This document shows, one piece after another, positions 42,953-56,293 of a stretch of DNA of 64,000 bases (its first letter is position 1; every line of letters starts with the position of its first letter). Both the position numbers and the translations under genes were made by a program. Under the pieces are notes generated by a model that saw nothing but the letters and a program-made list of their open reading frames with translations, was not told where the DNA came from and ran no database searches. Where the stretch lies: contig OU612066.1 of the NCBI GenBank assembly GCA_914767715.1, forward strand, positions 31,842,283 through 31,906,282, given 5' to 3'. Origin of the DNA: Membranipora membranacea. Lineage: Eukaryota; Bryozoa; Gymnolaemata; Cheilostomatida; Membraniporidae.

Positions 42953-45900
42953 ATGGCAAACGAAATTGTTGTCAAATTAGATGCAAGTTTATTAGCCTTT
43001 GCATCATCATTTCTCTCATCGCTTACACTTATCCTTTTCATTTCTATTATCGGTAAGTAAATATTCTTTGTTCAGCTAAAAAATAACTTTGTAAAACTAC
43101 TAACACCCTAGGCCTTATCCGACCTGTTTGTAGAAGAGGCTTTTTATCTTTGTGTAAACCAAATCATTTTGATTTGGATGCCGTTACAGTTACACAAGTA
43201 GGGATGAGTAACATAACACATAATATACAGCATACCCCACTTATTACAATTATTCAGACCTCATGTTTCTGACAAGGAATATTGGTCCCTCCTGCAGAAT
43301 CTCAAATCAACGAGTTGCTCAAATCTAGACATTCTAAATGATGTCGCTTGCTTAAGATGAATTCTGTTAGAGGTTAAAATTAAGTAGAGCCAGTGTAACA
43401 ATATAACAAGATAAAGCTAGTCTGAGCCCCCTCCCCCCCGGACTTTTGCCCCCGGCTGACAGCCTCCCGCCGGGGCTCATATTTGTTCTGCTATTAGTCT
43501 GCAAAGCCCAATGGAGATTTGATGATCAGCGATGTCGTTATGGAGGAAAACATAGAAGCCTTGACCCAACGGTAAGCTCACCATAAATGTTGATTTGAAG
43601 CTGTAGGATATAATGATTTATGGTTTTTAATGATGTAAACTTTGATTTTTCTTTCCAGGTTTCTTTCTCGTTGGCTGTCTTTTGATCTACTTACATACAC
43701 ACATACTCTACATACAAAAACACCAACCATCTACACATTGCTCTGTAAGTATACAAATTACAACCCGAGGCAGCGAGGGACCAAATTTCTTCTCTCAATG
43801 CTTTTAATGGATGGGTTTTGATCAAAGTTTCAATTACCTATCTGACCATGAAGGTCTTATTAAAATTCACCGACGCTGTTACTATACCTTTGTGATAATA
43901 TAAATCTGTTTGTGATTGAATTCAATTTTTGGTCAGCTTTGTACTTATGTACAAAACTGATCTTAGTAGACGTTATGCATTGCACCACCCCACTGTGTGT
44001 AACTGCTGACAGCTGCCTAATATACCAACAAACAGTTTTCATTGGCCAGCTTTGAGTGTGAGGTATCCTTCACATGGAATAGGTGATCAACATGATCAAC
44101 CCTATAACGGCAAAATCATTAAGCTGAAAGACTACCCATAGACCAAAGCATGTTATAGTCAGGCAGTTACTTATGATGAAGTTGTGTCAGATTTGCGTGG
44201 TAAAAAAATTCAGTGCTCTACTTGGCATGAATTATCGACGGTGGACAAAGTGCATTCAATAAGGGAAGGTAACTCCCATTCTCTGCATTATTCTGTCACA
44301 GTCTCCCGGAAGTGATAGTTTCTTGTATTACACAACCAGGATACTGTGACATCTTAACGCAAAGAATGGGAGTTACCCTCCTTTATGGAAGGCACTCTTT
44401 CCACCACCATCAATAATTCATGTCAAGTAAAGCACTGATTTTTTTACCATGTCTGACCAAATCTGACAAATTCTATAAAAAGTAACTGCCTGACTATAAC
44501 ATGCTTTGGTCTTTGGGTAGTCAGAGATTTCAATCTCGCACTCTGCGATCCTTTCTCTATGTATACTTGAGGTATCAAAATTTTGCTATCTTTTGATGAT
44601 CGAAACAATATCATCATTTTGTTACTAATTAATCATAATGTCAATCCTATTTTCCATAACCAATTAATTTCTTTTCTAGTGCAATAATGTATCTCCTACA
44701 CTACCACCAGTCACACCACCACCACCAATAATAATTCTACTCCAATCACCAACTCCAGCACTCCAACCACCAACGATACCACAAACTCTACTCCAAACAC
44801 CTACTATCGTTCCCCAACCAGCCGTACCACAAACTCTTCCTGGAACCCTTTCTTCGAGTCCACCACCAATAATACCACCAACACTGCCAGAAGTATCTAC
44901 CCCCTCTTTACCACCAGCTATACCACAAACTTCTCTCACTCTCCCACCAACCACACCACAAACTCTTCCCACAAGGATCCCACAAACACCTATTCCACCT
45001 CCACCACCAATTACACCGCTGACACATCAGAGATCTCCTACACATCCATCGATCAGACATTATTCTCAAAGCTTACCTTCAACCTCACAGGCTCAACAAC
45101 CTAGTGCACTTATCGTGAGTAATACAATGATATTTGTATTTTCTTATCTACCATAAATTTAGCAGTTTTTCTGTAATTACATGAATTTGTCTCATGTTGT
45201 TCCTGAGCAGCACTTATTTGTTTCACAATCATCATATCTCACATCGTTTAAATTTCTCTGAGCATGCGATAACTCTTATCAATTTGAATAGGTTCAAGTT
45301 TAACACATGTATTTTCGATATTGAGTCTGGTAAAGCTGGAATAGAATAGGGCCACACAATGTTACAACTATAATATGAAATGCAAAACATATTGCAGTTG
45401 GAGGTTGTCTCTCTTTTAACATTGTACGAATTAATTTCCAACTCGATTTCATTCCAGGATTTTTCCAATTGGCAGTATGATTTAACTGAGAGGATGAGTG
45501 TAAAATTCTGTATACATACCCGGCCGACAATATAAATGTCAGCAAACTGCATTGATCTGATGTTTTATAAATTATGTTGCAGACTTCATCACCTTGTGGC
45601 TCTAAAAACAAACAGAATAGTCAAGGGATACCCTACCTTATGGAGTTACAGGCTGTAAGTATTCTTTCACAGCCCCTAAACCGCATTGTAATTATATCCT
45701 TCATCGGTAGCTGACAGATTAAATATCCGATTTTGTTAAGGACCGAACCCTACCTCATAGAGTTACAGGCTGTAAGTATTCTCTCCCATCAACTTAACCT
45801 CGTAGTAATTCCTACCAAGCCTTCATTGGTAGCTGAAATTAGTCTCCTTGTAAGGTAATCACAATTTTCCACAGCTTAGTGCCACTCCGATCCAATGAAT

Positions 45901-46458
45901 GAAGCAGCCTTTATGCTTGTCGCTGATATATGCGAGGGAAAATTAACTTTGTGCAAAATATATAGCAGTGAGATTGCTACTCTTATATGTGAAGAGCGTC
46001 TTGATGGCTGATCAACCGACTCACCGACTCACCGACTTTTCTAACCACTGAAACGTTACTCAACATGTCGAGTCATGGAACTCATGACCTTATGTCATCC
46101 ACATTGTTTGACATTAAAACTATCATTGCTTGTTTTTGGGAGAACAACTCTTATTTCAAAAACCTCGGTAGCTTCTCATAATTACACATAATGGTCTATA
46201 GTTTCCTTGCAATGACATCACAACTTTCCACAGCTGTGTCCCTCTCCAACCAATCACAGATGTGCATCAGTTTGATTAATTTTTTTTTAACCTTTACAGG
46301 CATTAGTCTCTCGAAGATCTGGTCTGAATATCAAGACAAGTGCCAGCCTAGCTCGTTCTACAACATCAACTGATGTAACTGAAGTCAGAGATAACCATCA
46401 GATGTATCAAGGGATGAACTGGTGGAGCCAAGACAAGAGATACCTGATACTGATGTAG
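42953..46458 (+). CDS. Proline-rich membrane-anchored protein, copy 1 (C-terminal frameshift)
   Basis: Not recognised. Exons 42953-43052, 43659-43744, 44680-45114, 45583-45654, 46300-46458 splice in phase (1,0,0,0). The N-terminus MANEIVVKLDASLLAFASS is followed by about 35 hydrophobic residues (residues ~13-50, one long or two short membrane segments), a Cys pair (HCSCNN), then about 120 residues rich in Pro, Thr, Leu and Gln (PPVTPPPP, PQTLPGTL, IPQTPIPPPPP), then a basic/polar tail. Relative to copy 2 one T is missing after AACCAT near 46399, shifting the frame and ending the protein at TAG 46456-46458 (283 residues). Without the shift it would run to TAA 46548-46550. The shift may be a mutation or an assembly error. 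Confidence 0.7.
44130..44522. repeat. Fold-back element in proline-rich gene intron 2, copy 1
   Basis: About 393 bp whose halves are inverted repeats: GACTACCCATAGACCAAAGC... and complement GACTACCCAAAGACCAAAGC..., continuing CATGTTATAGTCAGGCAG. No clear target duplication. Confidence 0.7.
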
Positions 46459-46550
46459 AGACAGAACCTGTAGCTCTAACCGAAGAACCAGCAGCTAATA
46501 CTCAATCACCTACAGACCAGACTACACCTCAGAGCGATCAGCAGCAGTAA

Positions 46551-49500
46551 GTATAACTCTTATATACTTACATATAGCGGCTTTATTCTACCCACTGCTT
46601 GTAAAAAGCTATCTCATATTTTGATAATTTCAACTCAATTAAACTAATCCCTTACTTGAAAGCGAATTAATTATCTAACAATATTCATCTTATAGAAATT
46701 AAATAAGGGATTAGTGAAATGACATAATGAGACAATGAAAATTAATTCATGATTGCTCACTTTCAACAAAATTTAATCTGAAGTTGGATACCTGTGAATT
46801 GTTGAAATACGAGATAAAACTTTTTACCAGCAGTGGGCAGAATTGTCGTACAGTGTGACCAGTGGTGCAGACTAGACATAGCTTTGGTATACTTTTACAG
46901 TTAATTCCTAATAAGCAGGGAGCATCAAGTGATAAAATAGCTGTCAAAATCAAAATCAAAATCCGAGTTAGAACCAGAACCATTGCATTGTTGAGTTCTA
47001 CAGTTGGCTTCATATGCTATATGTCTGTGTTCTAATTTATCCAGATCTACTAGCAGGAGGAGAAAAAAATGGTGGCGGCGGCTCCTCTGCCACATATAGA
47101 AACTGCTCACTGAGTGGGAGGTGGAAATCATCTCCAACTCTTATAGAAGCAGTGATGTAAGGGGAGAAAACCTTAATGCAACGTACGTTGTTTTTGTGCA
47201 TGATAGCTATACTTAGTACACCTGCATCTACCAGCTTGACTTTAAAATAAACCATCAACAAACAAACTGCGCTCATTGCAGTATGAGGGGAATATGACCC
47301 TAAGTATAATATAAACCTGTCTGTTGAAATTTGATGAAGTGTTCACACAGAAAGCTGTATACAAAGTGGCCGAGGGAATGTAAGTTACTGTTGATGGTAA
47401 GATGCTCAATAGTTAATATTGGCTGATCTCATGTCTGCATTACATTTGATGCCATTCAAAATAAACGCTGTGTGATTGTTGTTTTTTTTCTTTAACCTGA
47501 ACACAGCTCGATACCATAGATATAAATAACTCCCTTTTTATATCTATGTATGATACTTTTCACCCTGTTTTTGTGTTTTGGGTTGACTATTTTTGCATGG
47601 ATGGTATTGATGGTATGATTGCATTTTCTTTTATTGATGTTGGGATATTCCAGAATTCTTCTCATGTGTGGCAATGAGTCATAGAAGAACTCAAACCATT
47701 ACTGATTAGCCACTTCATCTTAATTTTCTTAATAATTGTAAATAATAAAGTCGTTCATAAAGCACACCAATACATACCAATATTATGCACTATAAAAGAT
47801 AAAGGCAGAAACCTATTCCAGCAAGGCTCGGTAATTTTGAAAATATATTTATTGCTGTTATCTTTTTTTCCCGACCATGTTGGTCAACATGATTTGTTCA
47901 ACCTCCGCGCCCTGACACGCCTAAGTGACAACAATATACCCATAGTAGCTTACATCAACAATACTAGCTACCTGATACCGCCCACAGCGATTCAATATCA
48001 AAGAAGTTGAAGGTATTTACCTACTATCCATTATCGACTAGCATTAGACTGGGATTCAGTCCATTTCGAAGTTATCTATTCAGGTTGGGTGAGCAGACAT
48101 CTCAACACTACAATAAACCAAAACACATCAGTGAATCAAAACAAAACCAAAACACAAGCACATGGGTCTATTCAGAGTGGCACCATCATATTGATTCATG
48201 AGTAAATAACACCTAGCCTTGTCAAACGGCCACAGGGGTGGCTGAGTGGGGTTGCTGAGCGGTTAGCATCAAAGAGTGTGATGGGGAGGCCCATGTACAG
48301 TTCCTGAGTGGGGCAGATTTTCTCTGAAATTGTAGCATCATTGGAACCATAAACATCCCATTCGAATTGAGAGTAGGCAATTCCAATAGAAGTGCCAAAT
48401 CGATACATGAAAACTAAGTGATTGACTGGCCTGTAAATCAATGCTATAGTTCAGTGTCAATAAGGACACTGTCCATTCTAGATACTCTATCCTCTTTGTT
48501 GGTTATGAAATTTTACACTTACACTTACCTGTCCCAAATTAATCTTTCCATTTTACGCAGCAGTCTTGATCACTCTGTTCGTAATGTTGTCAACAATCAT
48601 AATGTTGTTAACAGCATAAGGCCTATAACAATGAAATAAAAACAACCATAAGCTTGGTTAACACAGGTCCAGAAGACAATAGATACTTTTGTGATAAATG
48701 TAAAACCTCATCTTCAACCTTCAGTTATGTCCTAGATGTGGGTGGATGCAGTCTGCCTTCATTGTAATTGCTCCCTGATTGTTACTTCAGATGATTTTCT
48801 ATTCCGCACCTAAAGCTGTCACCTACATAAAATTATTTTTTAATATATTATTCACAAACGTGTCTGTATCCTTGCATTATTTAGATATTATTAAGAGCTG
48901 TTGAGATGAGAAAATTGGTTGATGTGCTTCAGGGTTTTGAGCTATTCGTTGGGATGAGGGTGTACAGAATATAGCCTGGAGTCTCTGCCGAGATTGGGGA
49001 TCAACCGCGGTTCTGTGATTGCACTGCTATCGATAGCATTCTCAAAATGCAGCACATAAACTGCTTATGAAAAGAGTCTGTACAATTTTAATTAGTATAG
49101 ACAAGTGTTACTACTAGTCTGAATATATGATATGTGTTTTGTATTCAATCTTGATACAGAAAGTTCTTTTTTGTAATTGCTTCGACCAGTCGCGTAAGTA
49201 ACTTGTAGGATATTGGATATAATGTGAAATTATAAAAGTCTATATTCGTATGCCGGACATTGTGCGCCAATCTCTCCGACAGGTATATTCATTTTTCCGA
49301 GTATGTACTTACCAAGTTTGCTACTCTGATAATAACAATGGATCCACGGTATTACCATGTTGCTGACAAACACAACAAAGAAATTACCTTATTTTACAAA
49401 AAATGGGACAGAAAGACATGTGCTTCTGACATAAACCCTGTTATCTAGATGTCAAGATAAAAAACTACCGAATAAGAGAAGCGCAGTGTATCCTCTTCCT

Positions 49501-50964
49501 TAGGCTACATCAGAAACCAGATGGATATGGTCAATCTGTTTCACCTGATTGGAGCAATTGAGTAATAAACCGAAGGGATATGAGGCATGTTCTGACCATG
49601 CTGTTATGGTTTACAAAACCTCTACAGACAAAGATACATTAACCAGATGCCATTGTTGGTAGGAGGTACGCTAACAAACATGCCCTCGCTGGGTCTGATC
49701 CTTGATCCTGATCCTGGTCCTGATCCTTGGTCTGAAGCAACATCTAAGTTATACCTCAGACCAATGACGGAGTTCATTGAGCAAACAAGCCTCCTGCTAT
49801 TCTGGGCATTTTTGAACCAAAGTTGGAGTATGTTACGAAAGTTCATCATGTTTGTCTCAAAAGCGTACATGCTGCCCCTTCCCTGATAGCTGTACATTAT
49901 GAGCTAGTGAATCGCACGATTCTAGAACCAGTTGAATTGGAGATACGTATACTAGTCAGAAAGTCTGTGTTGCCCTGAAATCTTAACACAGCTTTCATTT
50001 AGAAAAGATACTTATAACCGACCACTTAAATTAACACGAATTTAGATATACTAGATGTCCTAATGCAATTATTGCTTTATGTTAGCAATGCATACTATAA
50101 AATAGTAATGGGAAAAACACAAGGTGTTGCTTTATTTGAACTTGAATGGAAGCCTAAATTGCAGCGGAGCCCGAACCAACAATAAGTGTTGACAGCTGTG
50201 TAGGGTGGTCAATCTCCACCGCTCACAAAATGTGTGAGACAGCAACTGTAATGCATGAGATGGCAGAGTGATCAAACCAGTCCTGGTCCGCACACTCACC
50301 TATAGTTCCCTGGTGCCCAACCTAGGGCTCATGAGCCCCAATGGCTTATTTTAAAATATTGGTGGCTCATTTCCTTTTCTCACAGTCTCTGCGCGAAACT
50401 GACATGTGCGTCATCATTTATCATCAATAGTATATTGGTTGGATAGAGTATCTCTACTCTAAATTCTCCATCTATTTCTATCAGAACAGCATAATCATCC
50501 TCAAATTTTAATCGGTGATTTGGTCACAATTTGGCATTTAAAACCACAAAATTTATCCGGAGCAGGCACCCCTCCTGCTGGCCTTTCCGCGCCAGTCGGG
50601 CAACCAGGCTATGCCAGCCAATACAAAGAGTAGGTAAAATGCACATTTGGGACAATATGTTTTTTTCTGAATGAAACTTCTTTGATCTTGCAATTTCCAT
50701 TCAACTCACTGTGGTCGGGAATTTGATCCCAAACTCTCCGCTGTGGTCCAGCAAATTGAGGAGTTATCTTTATTTTGAATGGGAGAGACAACTTCTGATT
50801 CATTGCTATGGGTTGTGGCGATTTTTATAAAGTCTCCAATCATCATTAAATAAACAGCGCCCCCCCCCCCTTGTGAGTAAATCAGATAATCAGTTCATCA
50901 TCTTGTGTGCAAACTACAAGAAGGTTACCTCACCATCTAGCAACGATGAGCAAACTGTGTAAAC
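46551..50964. other. Intergenic, no gene recognised
   Basis: Follows the proline-rich gene copy 1 (46551-46960 is still duplicated). Contains AATAAA candidates near 47246 and 47460, a small TGATCCTG repeat near 49700, and a short hAT-like end (TGGTGCCCAACC) near 50310. No convincing coding sequence. Confidence 0.4.
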
Positions 50965-51147
50965 CAGGAGTGCCCAACCTTTTCTTTGAGAGGGCCGCAT
51001 CATCCACATATTGCAATGTCCCGGGGGGGGGGGGGGGGAGGGGCACAACCTCACCATAAATCAAACCTTTTCATGTATGGGTATGCAGTATTTTCATCTC
51101 TGCGGTGGGGGGTTTATTTATTTAAGCTAACTCAATGCAATGGATGG

Positions 51148-51943
51148 TGTAGTGTTTTCGGATGTTATTATTAAAATTTCATAAATCCAGTTTTCGTTAA
51201 CTTGTTTACTGTTACCTTGCTGCCAATCTATTCATAGCCACAGCGCATAACCACAGAGAGAATCATCTATTCAACTCAATATTTTCATAGCCGAATCATC
51301 CCTCCAAGCTGTTACTCTTTGACCCCTCATAAACCCCATTATACTCAGTTACTCTTTAACCCCTCATAAACCCCATTATACCCAAAGAATAACAAACATT
51401 ATTGCCTGATTCACCAAACCCCCTTTGTGTCGTCACATATTGCGATAGCGATGGGGCCCCCTTTTATCTATTATTCTCAGCACTTGTTTTTGTCTTTTTT
51501 ACTATAAATTGAAATGCTTGGTCAAAGTACCTTATTCGAGCTTAAATCCTCAGAGAATGAGGTAATAATTTTACATGTTGTTTCTTCGTTTAAATCCATG
51601 ATATACAAACTGTATATGGTCTAGAGCTCATATTTTATACTAACTCTCTCCTGGAAAGGGTGACAGAGGTATGTTTGTATTATTTTTACCTTTTATCATA
51701 GCAACGCATCATCTAAAAACTTGATATTGATTTAAACAAACTTGCATTTTTACCATGACAAATGCCATTTCAATTTCAATGTTTTATGTATAACCACTTG
51801 AAATCATACTAACCACACGTTATCAATATTTTAATCAATTTTATATAAAATTGTGGTTTTACGGTGTCAACGGTTTACTCAAATAAACTACTATAAAATG
51901 CACCCGTTAGAAACTCGATCAATAATCTAGGAGGGCAGTTTCA
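51148..51943 (+). repeat. BEL/Pao 5' LTR
   Basis: 796 bp, starting TGTAGTGTTTTCGG and ending GGGCAGTTTCA. Contains a direct repeat of about 37 bp (TTACTCTTTRACCCCTCATA) and TATAAAA near the 3' side (about 51892). Confidence 0.95.
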
Positions 51944-52205
51944 GTAAAACTCTTCCCTCTGAGTCGCAGCAAGGGTATCTCTAACTCAACACCGATGAGT
52001 AAAACTCTTCCCTCTGAGTCGCAGCAAGGGTATCTCTAACTCAACACCGATGAGTAAAACTCTTCCCTCTGAGTCGCAGAAAGTGTATCTCTAACTCAAC
52101 ATCGACGAGTAAAACTATAAACTACAACTTGCAACTCTTACTCAACATCGACGAGTAAAACTCTAAACTCGCAACTTGCAACTATAACTCAACATCGACG
52201 AGTAG
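51943..52205 (+). repeat. 55-bp tandem repeat in BEL leader
   Basis: Units starting AGTAAAACTCTTCCCTCTGA at 51943, 51998 and 52053, then degenerate copies (CAACATCGACGAGTAAAACT). They sit right after the 5' LTR where the primer-binding site would be; no obvious TGG-type site seen. Confidence 0.85.
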
Positions 52206-52571
52206 AACTACAAGAAATCCTGAGCCCAAAAATACAGCTCACACTTAACACCACTCCCATGGATTATACTCCAAAATCCTAAAAACAAAATAAACATTCA
52301 AGTAAGCAATCGCCAATCACCCAACCAGGCATCAACCGTCTCCATAAGAAAGCTACAAATCAACTCTACTATCTTCAAACAGTCATACCGTGCCCGAGCC
52401 AAGTCAGCCAAGCGCCAGAGCCACGAAGCCAGAGCCAAGAGCCAGAGCCAGCAGCCAAGAAGACTTCAGCAAAGATAAGTTGTTGTTACTATTTTTAACT
52501 TTCTAAATTTTGACTTTTGTCTAGGGATTGCGATTGTATAAACACAAACTCAAGCTACCACGCTTAAAATT

Positions 52572-52645
52572 TGAGATCAATTTTATCTATCACAATTAGT
52601 GATATAGAAGATCAATTTTATCTATCACAATTAGTGATATAGAAG
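52572..52645 (+). repeat. 36-bp direct duplication in BEL leader
   Basis: GATCAATTTTATCTATCACA ... GATATAGAAG occurs twice in tandem between the leader repeats and gag. Confidence 0.85.
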
Positions 52646-52985
52646 ACTTTACCTAGAAACTATTTATTGCATGTTCAATTAATTTTCTACGGTCCCCATT
52701 TATTACTGTTACATCGTTATTGTAATAGTGACATCACAAAGAGCAGTTGTTTACATTCCGGACATTAACTGGGACAAAGCAATAATCTTTCACTAATAGC
52801 ACATCATCCATTCATCGCACCATTCTCCCTAATTGCACTCAAGCTATTTTACTCCTGCTGTGGTTAAGCGTGTCATCTTTGAATTTATTGCCAGCAAGGC
52901 GACAGTAGGCAAGGCTATAAAATACCTTGAAGATTCCTTAAACTGATCAATAAAGTTAGGAGTTGTGTCCTCATTTCTCACAGCC

Positions 52986-54323
52986 ATGTCTTTGACTGAG
53001 AAAAATCCAAGTTTACATGACCAACAAGCTGATGATAGCGAACATGAACAAACCCTTAGCAATTCTACTGAACATGAAACGGCTAAAAATCTAAATTTCC
53101 CAGCTAAAGAGAAATCAAACGAAAATACATGCCCAGCCAAACGAGCTGAAATTAAACAAGTTACTGATGTACTAAAACAGGTCCTCGAAAACTGTAGTTT
53201 ACTTCATGATTCATTGATTTCTTACATGTCCTCTCCCGATACTTTGACCTATGAACAATTGGAGAAATGGAATGAAGAATTAGAGGAAAGTAAATCCAGT
53301 GCAGTACAAATTTATGAGCAATGGCGCAATAAACAAGGCGATCTTGAACTAGATTTAGGAATACGCAATAAAATGGATAGAGTAGAAGCAGATAGGGAAC
53401 AGATAAAAGATAGGGTCCTAGATCGCATGAATAAACTATCTGTCAAACATAGGCAAACCAATCAAAACGATTCTAGCACACCTCCCCCAATCACCACTAA
53501 ACTCACTCAATCACATCCTGGCTCTATAGCACCCTCGCTTAAATCTGGGACAATCTCTTCCCGAGCTAGTTCGAAAATTAGGCTGATGCAAATTGAAGCC
53601 AAAGCTAACAAAGCTGCACTCCAAAAGAAACTTGAGGCCTCTAAAACAACCCAAGCGCTGAAGCAGCAAGCCCATCAGCTCGCCATGGCCATTGAACAAA
53701 ACCAAATACAAGCAGAACTTGATGCTGCTGATGCTCAGGAAAAAATCATATCGGAAGCAATGGAAGAGGATGAGGTTGTTTCACTTTTCAGCCCACCTTC
53801 TCAACATAATCATGTTGTCACAAAACCTGCTCCTCAGCAAGCCAGTAAATATTCTGATCCTATGCAAATCACATTACCACAAGTTGAACCCTCTGGCCTA
53901 CCAAATACAAGCGCACCTCTGCCACAACCAGTAAGACAGCAACCAAATCAAGCACCTGCTCCTCAACTTGTATATATATCATCAGACAATTCTAATCACA
54001 GCCATGCACAGGGTCCAGTCGCAGTCAGTCCATTGCAAATTGGCTCCACAACCTCAGAACAACAAGCATTTGCTACCACATTAGCTCAAGCTATCCACAC
54101 AATCAAACTCAAACCTGCCGAGCCCACTATATTTTATGGTGATCCTCTTGATTATTTAGACTGGAAAGTATCATTTGAAGGCCTTATTGAGAGCGGTAGT
54201 TATGCCCCCCTACAAAAACTAGCTCTCCTCCAGCAGTATTTAGGTGGCAAAGCAAAAAGGGTGGCATCAAATTTATTCCAAATTGGCACTCACGAAGCCT
54301 TCCAAGAGCGAAAAGAAAACTAG
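52986..54323 (+). pseudogene. BEL/Pao gag, 5' part
   Basis: ATG at 52986; about 445 codons. The N-terminal half is Gln/Ser-rich with a charged coiled-coil-like middle. The end (TIFYGDPLDYLDWKVSFEGL, LQQYLGGKAKRVASNL) is the start of the DUF1759 gag domain of BEL/Pao elements. The frame closes at TAG 54321-54323, while the rest of the domain continues in the -1 frame. Either a mutation or a frameshift site; I see no classic slippery heptamer. Confidence 0.85.
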
Positions 54324-56293
54324 ACAAAAGGTTTGGAAAACCTCATATTCTCACTGAAGCATACCTTTCCAAGCTCGAACAGTGGCCCCTCCTCAAAGAA
54401 CATGATGGGGAGGCACTGGAAGAGCTTGTCGACTTTTTAGAATCATGTCAAACAGCTATGACAAAACTACCTGAGCTACGCTGCCTCAATGAGAGACGCG
54501 GAAACGAAAACATTTTGGTGAAACTACCACTTTCAATAGGAAATCGTTGGGTAAAAAGGGCAACTGATATCGAGGCCAACACAATGAAGTTCCCATCGCT
54601 CTTTGATTTCACCGTTTTCCTTGCAAAAGAAGCTGACGTAGCTAGTAACAGCCTCAACAAAGCCCTCGCTAGAAGAGCAACATATCGCAAATATGATGGG
54701 CACAAACAAATCAGAACCCCTCACCCACCTGAAAAGCGTGTTACCACACTGCTCACATCTGAAAGTCACACAGCATTTGAACATAATACATCACCAGATA
54801 GAAACAAACCAAAACATAAAAGATATCCATGCATCTTTTGTGACATGGACAACCACACCACAGGAAGATGTTTTCAGTTGACAAAAGAATCCCACGAAGA
54901 CATAGAAAAATTCTTTACTGATAACAATCTGTGTTTTGCATGTGCTAAGCCACATCACAATATGAGTAAGTGCTGGTATCCAGAATCATGCAACAAGAGA
55001 GATTGTGGGCAACAGCATCTTACAGTATTCCATGACTATTACACTCGAGGCAGCAAAAGTAAGACCTCTGCAACACCACATTCACCAAACTCTACCCGAA
55101 ACCAAGGCAGCGAAAATAAGGCCTCATATCCCGATCGACAACAAAGATCAAATCAAATCCAAGGCAGCGAAAATAAGGCCTCATATCCAGATCGACAGCA
55201 AAGATCAAATCAAACCCAAGGCAGCGAAAATAAGGCCTCATATCCCGATCGACAACAAAGATCAAATCAAATCCAAGGCAGCGAAAACAAGGCCTCATAT
55301 CCCGATCAACAGCAAAGATCAAATCAAATACAAGGCAGCGAAGAAAAGACCTCAAAATCACAACCAGCTATCAATGATATACCTGAACCACAAGCAAGCA
55401 ATCATGCCACTGCTACAGTGCGCAACTGCACAGATACAGTCAATAAACCTGCTAACCTAGCATCATGGACCATTCCAGTATATGTGTCAACAATAGAAAA
55501 CCCTGATCAAGAAACTCTTGCTTATGCCCTACTAGACTCTGGGTCCAATAGCACCTTCATAAGTCAGAATACTCTGCAGAAACTCAAGATATCCACTCAT
55601 GAAACAGAAATGAAAATTAGCACACTTACTGATGTTAATGGTACCCAAGCATACAGACAAGCCGCTTCTGGACTTTTAGTCCGTGGCTATAACAAACAGA
55701 AATACATAGATCTACCAACATGTGTAAGCCAATCGCACATCCCATTCAATAGGGAAGACATACCTAACTCAATGTCTGTACAAGACTGGCCCCATTTACG
55801 ACACCTCACAACTGAATTCATTGCAGCCAAACATGGAAATACGTTAGAACTTGGCCTACTGATCGGGAATAATTTACCACATGTGTTTATCTCCAGGCAA
55901 GAAGTAAGTAGGGGAGATCATGAGCCTTTCGCCCGGCTTACTGACCTGGGATGGATTTTGATGGGAAATACAGCAAAGCAACCCCCTACTAATCAATCAA
56001 CTACAATAGTAAACCTAGCAATTTCTCAACCAACCACAAGAGAATATATTTCTCTCAAAATAGAAGCTGAGAAACTCAATCCTGATAATGATGACAACAA
56101 TGTCAATCTAGAAACTAAGCCAATTAAAGCTCTCAGTTCTGACTTCCATTCTAAGCAAGCTGATGAAACACTTTCTACTGATGATAAAAACTTTCTAAAG
56201 ACAATGAAAGATCACGTCTATAAAGATGATGATGGTCATACCACAATGCTGCAGATTAAATGCAAACCAAGTGCACACAAGTCCAAATCATGA
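54324..56293 (+). pseudogene. BEL/Pao gag 3' part, zinc knuckles and aspartic protease
   Basis: The rest of DUF1759 (RFGKPHILTEAYLSKLEQWP), then two CX2CX4HX4C knuckles (near 54829 and 54936) and a CNKRDCGQQH-H motif, five or so 57-bp repeats, then a DUF1758 protease with the catalytic triad ALLDSGS (about 55530) and GWILMG at the end. First in-frame ATG at 54458. The frame ends at 56291-56293. Confidence 0.88.
55104..55350 (+). repeat. 57-bp in-frame tandem repeat in BEL gag-pro linker
   Basis: Starts AAGGCAGCGAAAATAAGGCC at 55104, 55161, 55218, 55275 and 55332. Each unit encodes 19 residues (QGSENKASYPDRQQRSNQI). Confidence 0.95.

Larger units (their letters stand above)
41000..46960. repeat. 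Segmental duplication, copy 1
   Basis: The segment from about 41000 (shared TTGTTATTCCTTCTG) to at least 46960 is repeated from 58083 to the window end, same orientation, offset 17,070 bp at the BRX1 exon and about 17,040 bp at the right. Identity is very high by eye. The right border is unknown because copy 2 runs off the window. Confidence 0.95.

Noticed and set aside
44676-44972. Antisense Gly/Val-rich ORF (and its duplicate at 61715-62011)
   Set aside because: Complement of the proline-rich exon; the sense frame has matching splice phases.
48225-48340. tRNA-derived SINE (GTGGCTGAGTGG...GGTTAGC)
   Set aside because: A-box-like words but no clear B box, no poly-A tail and no second copy seen.
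54290-54325. Programmed -1 frameshift between BEL gag frames
   Set aside because: No clear X-XXY-YYZ heptamer at the overlap, and other frames of the element are also broken; a mutation is as likely.
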